The notes under the pieces: model-generated
The model's database searches: none
Told to the model about the DNA's origin: nothing
Seen by the model: only the letters and a program-made list of their open reading frames with translations
Part shown: positions 57,731-64,000 of the stretch, one piece after another
How the letters are laid out: every line of letters starts with the position of its first letter
Numbering within the stretch: the first letter of the stretch is position 1
Translations under genes and position numbers: made by a program
Source: Gymnopilus junonius
Taxonomy: Eukaryota; Basidiomycota; Agaricomycetes; Agaricales; Galerinaceae
Length of the DNA stretch: 64,000 nt
Direction of reading: 5' to 3'
Assembly (NCBI GenBank): GCA_015501075.1
Contig: JADNYJ010000018.1
Span: 248,001-312,000 of the forward strand

Positions 57731-58641
57731 CAAGCCTTTTGCTCCTGAGGCTCATCCCAGTGAAACACTAGTTCTTGCTTAAGGGTGAACATAAGAGTAG
57801 AGCTCTTAGTTTAGCATGCTAGTTATCATTCTACAACAACAACAACATACTCTACTTCAAACTCAACTCTTGTCTTTGCAAACACCTCTATTGAGACAAG
57901 CTCTAGGTAAAGTTGTTTGGAGGCTTGGATAGATTTTAAGATCTTAGTGACTTGGTAGTCTTTTGGTTGGCTTTTAACCAGGGTGCTTTGATTTAACTGT
58001 CTATACTAAACATAGTAGAGTATCTTAGCAAGTTCTGACCCTTTTACAAAATGAAACAAAATGAGGGTTCTCAATGCAAATGGCTTTCAATGAAACAAAA
58101 TGAAATGGGCCACAACTTCAATTGATTTCAATGAAATGAAACAGAATGATCAATTATCTGGTTTTAATCACTGAGGTACTCCTCCTGAACATGTCTGCAC
58201 TATTATCTGCACTCTATGGGGTGGATTGCCTGCCTATTCTACTGGTTTTCTACAGCTTTTATACCTATGAGAGAGTCTCTATTATTAGTGCATAAAACTG
58301 CTGGGTGTACTCTATCCCTACTTGGCAGGTCCATGCCTAATTCAGTGCACTATTTTACTAATGTACTTTTGAGTGATAGGGGAATTGTCCACTCAGTTAG
58401 GTCCAATTAATTCAGCTAGTGGTCTTATCATCGGGATAATGATGCACTATTTAGTCTAGATGCTACGCCTCAAGCTATTGTGCCATTGTGGTGCCAGGCC
58501 AGTAGGTGGACTATCTCCCACTTAAGCCATATCTATTATTTGAAGGGTTGCTCCTGGGAATGTGCCTATGGTTTCTGTGCTAATCACCATATTTCCTTAT
58601 GTGAGCTATTTAGATATTTTTGGACTACCTCCATATTTAGA
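57731..58641. other. Spacer between the inverted LTR arms
   Basis: Contains an imperfect GAAACAAAATGAAA-rich patch (58,045-58,150) and, on its right half, sequence that probably continues the right-hand LTR (about 58,190-58,641). No coding frame. A short (CAA) run lies at 57,835-57,846. Confidence 0.4.
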
Positions 58642-58996
58642 GGTTTGCACTATTATCAGGTCTTGGGTACTGTCATGTATTGGCAATGCCCTCTTGATAG
58701 TTAATGACTCGAGTGTATTATTAGGTCCCATTTAGATCTTTGGTAACCTTTGTTATAGGTGCCTCTGAGCTTACTGAATAGACCTAGTCCTAGGTTGTTA
58801 CTCAGTTACTACCATCGCACTATTGATAGTAGTTTCATAATAGACACTCTGTCTTTAGTTGGCCAGTACGAGGTCATACCACCTACTCTTAATACCCTTG
58901 TATTAGGTGTGTTATCTAGGATCATTAATGATATATTTAGTGCATAAATATAGTAAAATTGCAAAATTCATGGGTAACTAGGTAGGTACCCTATCA
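58190..58996 (-). mobile_element. LTR of a retrotransposon, minus orientation
   Basis: On the minus strand a polypurine tract (GTGTGGGGGAGA, 58997-59008) is followed directly by TGATAGGGTACC, the TG start expected for an LTR. The first 353 bp pair with the left arm. About 730 bp in, the minus strand reads TATAAAA (58257-58263), a likely LTR promoter. The far end near 58,190 is a guess, as no second copy reaches it. Confidence 0.5.
58257..58263 (-). promoter_or_regulatory. Possible TATA box of the LTR
   Basis: TATAAAA on the minus strand inside the LTR-like repeat, in the sequence context GGTATAAAAGCTG. Position within the LTR fits a U3 promoter; no experimental indication. Confidence 0.35.
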
Positions 58997-58999
58997 TCT

Positions 59000-59034
59000 C
59001 CCCCACACTTGAAATGTTGACCATCCTCGGTCAA
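59000..59034 (-). repeat. Polypurine tract plus hairpin motif, copy 1
   Basis: Holds the 18-base hairpin TTGACCATCCTCGGTCAA (59017-59034) next to a C-rich (minus-strand polypurine) tract and ACACTTGAAAT. A related copy lies at 62032-62066. Confidence 0.55.
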
Positions 59035-59520
59035 CTGGTTCCTTCATCATTGGCACATGTGTTTTGGTGTTCACCCAGTATGGGTGCAGATCCTGATAAT
59101 CTCCATGGAGAATTTAATTTCCTTCCAGCCCATCTACTCACTATTTGCTTCTTTGCTACACACCCAGCTCCATCCTATAATTTGAATGTGTGCTGAGCTT
59201 GTTGTGCTAGCAACAAGGATTTTTTGGCTTAGTTCAGAGGCAACTGAATAAGCACTGACCCTGGAATCATGCTATGTTTAGTCACACAACCCATAAGTCC
59301 ATCTTAGGGAGGCTGCATCCATTCCCAAGAAGCTCACCGCAGACCATTTAGCCTCAAGCTATGTTTATCTTGGATGACATATATAAGTTGCACTAAATTT
59401 GCCTGGCTTTCTCATCCCACTCCTACTCCATGACATTTCCTGTCCACCTTTTGCTTCCTCTGTTCTCCATGCTATTTTATTTTCCTGCTCCCATGGCTTC
59501 TCACTCTACCTTTGTTTCCT
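59035..59520. other. Region between the hairpin motif and the gag-like frame
   Basis: About 485 bp, C/T-rich towards its end. It may contain the first exon of the gag-like gene (ATG candidates at about 59430 and 59493) but no frame could be fixed. Confidence 0.35.
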
Positions 59521-59524
59521 AACA

Positions 59525-61537
59525 GGCTCCCACAGAGTCTTTTTCCAACTTTGCAAATCACCTTGACTGCTATGAATTCCTGTGTCCAGCCTGGGAATGG
59601 CTATGTCTCATCATGGAAAACCCAGAGGCCATCACAGACCTGTCCTTGGCCCAGGTCTATGATGTTTTGGTGGAGCAACATGCTCTAATGGTAAGGGTTA
59701 TTGTTTAATTATTTGAATTGTATACTAAACTAATATCATTCCTAGGTTTACGCCCATGCCATACTTGTCTTAATCCCCCCTTTACTGGTTCCCAATGACA
59801 TCAAGGCATTCTGGCAATATCACCACCTTATATATCAGAGGTTGAATACTTTTGCATGCAATCAGCTGGGCAATCCAGATTGGATTACCAACTTTGGAGT
59901 GGTACATTTTTCTTTTAGCTTGCCGATTTTGGTTTTAAATTTTTATCTTATTTTATTAACTTTAATAGTTACCCCTGGATATATCCTACAAATTTCCTCC
60001 TGTGGACCCCAACAGCATCCCTTTGACTGATGAGATTTTGGCCAAGGCATGGGCCCTTTATGCTGCAGAGCTGGCCAGGGAAGAGGCCAACCACCTAGGT
60101 AAGTAGTCTTTATTTGGCCCCAGGGTTTCTTTGTGCTAATGCAGCTATTTTTTTTTCTTTTTTTAGCTGCAGAAGCACCTCCATCACCTCCAGTGGCATC
60201 TCAAACTCAAAGGTCTGCTCGGCCCTCCTTGTCAATACCTGCACCTCTGCTTGCTGACTTAGATGGTAAGTTTTTACTTTATCATTCATCCCCTTTCATT
60301 ATATAGTTGTATTTGTTTCTTGAGCTTACCAGTTCATGGTTTTTGCCTATTTATTATCTAGCACTCAATGATGCTAACTTGCTTACAATAGCATCAACTC
60401 CTTCCTGGGACCTATCTCCTTTTCATCCAGTGCGCACGGCCAAATGCAAGGTGATTGCTACCTTGGGAGAGGGCTCAAAGGTGAAAAAAGCCAAGGTGGT
60501 TCATAATAACACCAAGGCCAAGACTCCAGCCTTACTTTTAGAGGCTATGGAGTCCATCCACCACTGTCTTCCTCCCAAAATCCGTAGCTGGGAAGTAGTA
60601 CCATGGATCACCACCAAGCAGGCCTCTATATGGCATGCTGAAGTTGCTAGGCCCATATGTCCCTTCCTTTTTTATGCTATTATTTTTCTGACCTGACTTT
60701 TTTTATTTTATTAGATAGGTACTGTTTGCATTCAGTGCCAGTTTACTATGACTGTGCACAAGTGCTCCTTCGAGTCTTTTGACAAGCCCTGTGGGCCTTG
60801 TGATCATCATCACGGAGCCCATTGCTCCTTTATTTCTCTTTCTGAGAAGCACACTAATCTCAGGGAGATCAGTCATTCAGTAAGCCAGCACTCCTTATCA
60901 GGTGTATGGACTTCTTGTTCTAATTTATTTTATCTTTTACTAATGACCTTCTTTCCTAGCCCTTCAAGGAATGCTGGACCAGGTCCAGTTCTTGTCATAT
61001 AACCACTTCCTACTAGCTCTCCAGGCTGAGGAAGTAGGTCATCATGTGCAGTCTATTGCTGACCAGGCCCTTGCCCTGGTCAAGGACATCATGGAGGAAG
61101 ATTTTGAGGGGTCAGCCATCTGTGCTATTCTCTCCTCAGAAGAGTGCCTTGCTTTGGTAAAGGATCATTTTAGCATGCTACAGCTGCCCCTGACACCTCA
61201 GTCTCAGCTTACTCATTTGGACCAGCTGATTTTTCAGCTTGAGCCCAAATTTACCACAGCAATTTTGACAGCTGGGCTCAACTTCACCCACCTTTCCTCT
61301 TTTGATCTTAAGTCCTTACTGATGGATCCACTGGCCAGCACTTCTTCACTGATCGACAACAAGGCTGAAGAAACCGAGGGCTCTGGGAGTGAAGAAACTG
61401 AGTCTACCAGCAGTGAGGATGGTTCTTCTGATGAGGATGACCCCATCCAGTGGTTTATCAAGTCCGGAGTCAAACACCAGCTCACTCATCAAGATCCAGA
61501 TGCTCAGGATGAAGAAATGGAAACTGATGAGGACTGA
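59525..61537 (+). CDS. Gag-like retroelement protein, possibly decayed
   Basis: Several exons fit a single frame: from 59525 (after a CTAACAG acceptor) APTESFSNFANHLDCYEFLC with PAWEWLCLIMENPEAITDLS; then VYAHAILVLIPPLLVPNDIK; LPLDISYKFPPVDPNSIPLT with DEILAKAWALYAAELAREEA; AAEAPPSPPVASQTQRSARP; ALNDANLLTIASTPSWDLSP; WEVVPWITTKQASIWHAEVA; and a Cys block, VCIQCQFTMTVHKCSFESFD with KPCGPCDHHHGAHCSF. A last segment from about 60960 is acidic (ETESTSSEDGSSDEDDPIQW) and stops at TGA 61535-61537, but it does not join in frame to the Cys block, so either my splice is wrong or the gene is broken. Cysteine spacing is C-x2-C-x8-C-x8-C-x2-C-x7-C, like a stretched Zn2Cys6 cluster. No RT, integrase or protease seen. 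The gag-like call rests on location among LTR parts. Confidence 0.4.
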
Positions 61538-62031
61538 GCATCCTTTCCATGCTAAACACCATGGGCCCTCATTTCATTGGTATGTGTATTTTATTATCTT
61601 ACTGAGTCCTGTTATTGACTTGTTGCTTTATTGTTTTTCAGTCTATATTTTTATCACACTGTTTTATTCTGGGAACAAGAGATATTTGCTTCTTTAATAT
61701 CTCATCATTGTCTCTTGTCCCTGTACTTGATATCTTGTAGCCCTACTCTATGTATGTAGTAGTGGCTATTTTTGTTATTTAATTGACTTTGCCTGAGCTT
61801 CAACAGCTCAGGCACATTATCTTGTACCATTTTATTGATTCTTGCACCCCATTGTTTTTAAGTACCTAAGCCAGGTTACTGTGCTAAGAATAGCATGCAT
61901 ATATTATTATATCTCAATCTACTTAGTAGGTGTTTAAGTCTTTTATTTTTATGGGCTTAGTTTCATCTTATCCAGGTTTTGCATCTAGCTGGTTATTTCT
62001 TGGGCTTTTTCTTTTTGTTCAAGTCCCCCCT
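61538..62031. other. AT-rich stretch without gene
   Basis: About 490 bp, T-rich, no CpG by inspection, no coding frame of note. Confidence 0.4.
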
Positions 62032-62066
62032 CCTCCACACTTGAAATATTGACTGTCCCCAGTCAA
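62032..62066 (-). repeat. Polypurine tract plus hairpin motif, copy 2
   Basis: Hairpin TTGACTGTCCCCAGTCAA (62049-62066) next to a C-rich tract and ACACTTGAAAT, the same arrangement as 59000-59034. Differences from copy 1 are mainly transitions, again including a CA/TG swap. Confidence 0.55.
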
Positions 62067-62888
62067 TTTCATGTAATAGAGTGGCAGGGTGGTGTGACAC
62101 TTGGTGGTCACTGGACTTCAGTGCAGAGGCTGGCTTTCCAAAGGGAGCTACCCAAAGGTGTATCAGACCTAAGGGGAAAGGAGGGAGCAGCTGGAGAGCG
62201 TATCAACCTCCAGAAAGAGGGAGGAGCAGCTACCTAAGTAGGATGACTCCTGAGATGGCCTTGTAACTCTAGGCAGAAAGATCATATCACCCATGACTGG
62301 GAAGCAGATGTCTAGGTGCTTAGCTGGCAAGGTTAGAGGAAGGGAACCCTCAGGCAGGGTAAGAGAGCATAGCCAGATGGGAGAACAGGACAAAGGTTAA
62401 CTATATTCCAAATAAGGCAGAGTCACTGCCTTAGTAGGTAACAGTAAACAAGTACAAATTGATGGCTACTATCTGGCCTCTAGGCATGTATCTAATCTAT
62501 CCACACATCATCACAGAGCCCTGTTAAGTTCTTGATGATCTAAATGAAGGGAAGGGCAGAGCAGACAGAGGAGATCCACATTGGAGCTATGTCAGAGTAT
62601 GTCAGTGTTGGAGTTGGTCTTAGCATAAACATATGTAGACATAGGGTTGAGACTTCAGCTTCAATGTATGTGTTGCACTCTATTGTCTGGATGTTGTCTC
62701 AAATTTTGGAGTCAGATCGGAATAAGAGAGCAGAGTAGAGAGCATAGATTGATTAACAAACAATATACAAACTAAGGTACCTAATAATAGTTCTAAGGTT
62801 TTTATACTATGGGGGAAACTAAGCAGAGACCATATGTGTACTAGTGAGCAGGCAGACATGTAAGTTATTCTGCACTACTCAGAGTTGT
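62067..62888. other. CpG-poor repeat-like sequence, no gene
   Basis: About 820 bp, purine-rich on the plus strand, with no frame that resembles a protein family. Ends at the poly(T) tract. Confidence 0.4.
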
Positions 62889-62912
62889 CTTTTTTTTTTT
62901 TTTTTTTTTTTT
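62889..62912 (-). repeat. Poly(A) tail of the retrotransposon
   Basis: Homopolymer of about 24 T on the plus strand, abrupt boundary between CpG-free sequence on the left and CpG-containing sequence on the right. Confidence 0.7.
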
Positions 62913-64000
62913 AAATCAAGGATTTATATACCAGTGCGCGAAAGCAGTCCGGTCACAGATGTACATACACCCAGAGTAATCTACTGTTAAACTATGCCTA
63001 GTGTGAGACTGGCTCTCGTGGGCCAACTTAGGACCACAAAACAGTGGACCCATACTCTCGTTGATGCCCCGACCGGAGGGAGGGGTCCAACAAAGTAATG
63101 GAGAGGCACTGGAAGGGGGCCCACCAGCCAAACCCGACAGCCCAGGATGCGCACATACTGTGTTAGCCACTGAAGGCAGACCATTTCGGGTCGCTGAAGC
63201 AGGGGGCTACAAGGTCTGTCGATAGCGCCGAAGCTCCAGAACCAAAGCCCCCACCCTCAACCCAGCAAAGCTGAAGCCCGCCAAGTATTAGGACTCTGTT
63301 CTGAGCGCACCCCAAACTGACGAATCCAGCCAACAGGAACAGCACCTACCTTGCCCAACCAAGCTATCCGACACCTTGAGGGGGGCGTTGAAGGCGAACA
63401 CCGTGGGATTAGCCTTCAAAAAGGAAATGAGCTGATCCAGTGAACTGGATAGTCATGACGATATGGGTGATAGGTCAAGTTTGGGTTGGATGGCCTGCAC
63501 TCGCAACTGGTGGATTCAGGAATATTGAATCGAGAGTAATACTCCCCAATGGGAGCATGGTTGGTGATGGCATGAGTGACCCTTGTGAAGAGAGTCAAGT
63601 CGCCGCCTGCAACTTGAAGCCAAGGACCACCTCATTTGGCCCGTGGTTCGAGTGACCCCCATCGAGGTCGGTGAGTGACAAAAATTGTCATCCTGAGTAC
63701 GAAGGTTGCTGGAACAACTCTTGCCAGCCTTCCCCCGGATTATCATCAGCCACTTTCCGCAGTGAGGCAAGTGAGTGTGGCATGGTAGGCCCCACCACTA
63801 CTGAGAGCTCAGTCGCCATGAGATGAGCTGATAGTGTATGCCCCACTTCAAAGAAGATGGGACATGATGAAGAGAGATGTGGCGGTCAGGACCCTGGTCC
63901 ACCACTCCATAAGGGCGTGAATCACAGCCAAGGAATGAGCTTGGCCGGAATGCACGGAGGCATCGAGCAGACTCCCCAAAGCCTTAGTGGAGTCCGACAT
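62889..64000 (-). mobile_element. 3' end of a non-LTR retrotransposon (LINE), minus strand
   Basis: A run of more than 20 T on the plus strand (62889-62912) is the poly(A) tail of an element read on the minus strand. Upstream of it on that strand the translation shows RNase H-like sequence in two frames (DSTKALGSLLDASVHSGQAH with SLAVIHALMEW, then DRHISLHHVPSSLKWGIHYQ). Next come a linker with LSLTDLDGGH and the C-terminal region THAITNHAPIGEYYSRFNIP with STSCEC. That order is familiar from C-termini of LINE-type polyproteins in Agaricomycetes. Frames shift at least twice, so the copy is inactive. The element continues past the window end, so its 5' part and target duplication cannot be seen. 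Confidence 0.6.

Noticed and set aside
57976..58171. Possible small MITE with ends CAGGGTGCTTTGATTT and CAGTGATTAAAACC
   Set aside because: The ends match poorly and the flanking 8-mers (CTTTTAAC and AGGTACTC) do not form a target duplication.
61234..61485. Minus-strand frame opposite the acidic tail of the gag-like protein
   Set aside because: A mirror of a Ser/Glu-rich coding repeat on the other strand; no independent evidence.
63647..63665. GGTTCGAGT as a tRNA T-arm
   Set aside because: No matching acceptor, D or anticodon arms around it; it lies in LINE coding sequence. No tRNA or rRNA gene was found elsewhere either.

Overview
The window is genomic DNA from a filamentous basidiomycete, most likely an Agaricomycete. 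The protein-coding genes carry many short (about 45-65 nt) GT-AG introns, lie on both strands at high density, and belong to families typical of fungal nuclear genomes: Rad53/Cds1, Afi1, Nha1, Pam16, Rpa43, Kti12, ELL, Rad23 and lysophospholipase. Several conserved proteins of unknown function are also present. I found no bacterial, organellar or viral features. Intron boundaries were worked out by hand from splice sites and reading frame; where a join is uncertain I say so.

Layout, gene-dense part (1 to about 52.9 kb): the 3' end of a glycerol-3-phosphate acyltransferase; a Zn2Cys6 protein; a checkpoint kinase (FHA + kinase, minus strand); a homocysteine S-methyltransferase; a secreted DOMON/cytochrome b561 protein; an ArAE_2-type membrane transporter; a second Zn2Cys6 regulator; an Afi1/DENN-family protein head-to-head with an Na+/H+ antiporter; two conserved orphan proteins; an Smr-domain protein ending in a CaaX box; an ornithine decarboxylase antizyme whose two reading frames need a +1 ribosomal frameshift; ribosomal protein S2 (uS5); an orphan; Pam16; RNA polymerase I Rpa43; a BTB protein; a LIM-LIM-C1-RhoGAP protein; Kti12; an ELL-like elongation factor; a cytochrome P450; a mitochondrial cysteine synthase; Arf1; a leucine-rich-repeat protein; and Rad23. 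Several pairs are divergent with only 90-380 bp between start codons (Afi1/Nha1, Cys-rich/Smr, antizyme/S2, Pam16/Rpa43, RhoGAP/Kti12, LRR/Rad23).

Repeat part (about 53 to 64 kb): base composition changes inside the lysophospholipase gene (52.2-54.7 kb). From about 53.2 kb to 62.9 kb CpG is nearly absent (one CpG in 57,001-58,000 by my count) and TpG/CpA are abundant. This block holds a non-autonomous hAT-like transposon of about 1.65 kb with terminal inverted repeats and a 7/8-matching 8-bp target duplication, two oppositely oriented LTR fragments whose differences are mostly transitions including many TG/CA swaps, and an intron-containing gag-like reading frame with a Zn-binding Cys pattern. 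From 62.89 kb to the end CpG returns, in the poly(A)-tailed 3' end of a non-LTR retrotransposon (RNase H and C-terminal region, minus strand, frameshifted).

The strongest observations are: the antizyme frameshift site plus a second, unexplained 1-nt frame break near its C-terminus; microexons of 3, 5, 11, 13 and 13 nt; two GC-AG introns; the CVIM terminus on an Smr protein; and the CpG-depletion footprint that runs from transposons into a host gene that is still open.
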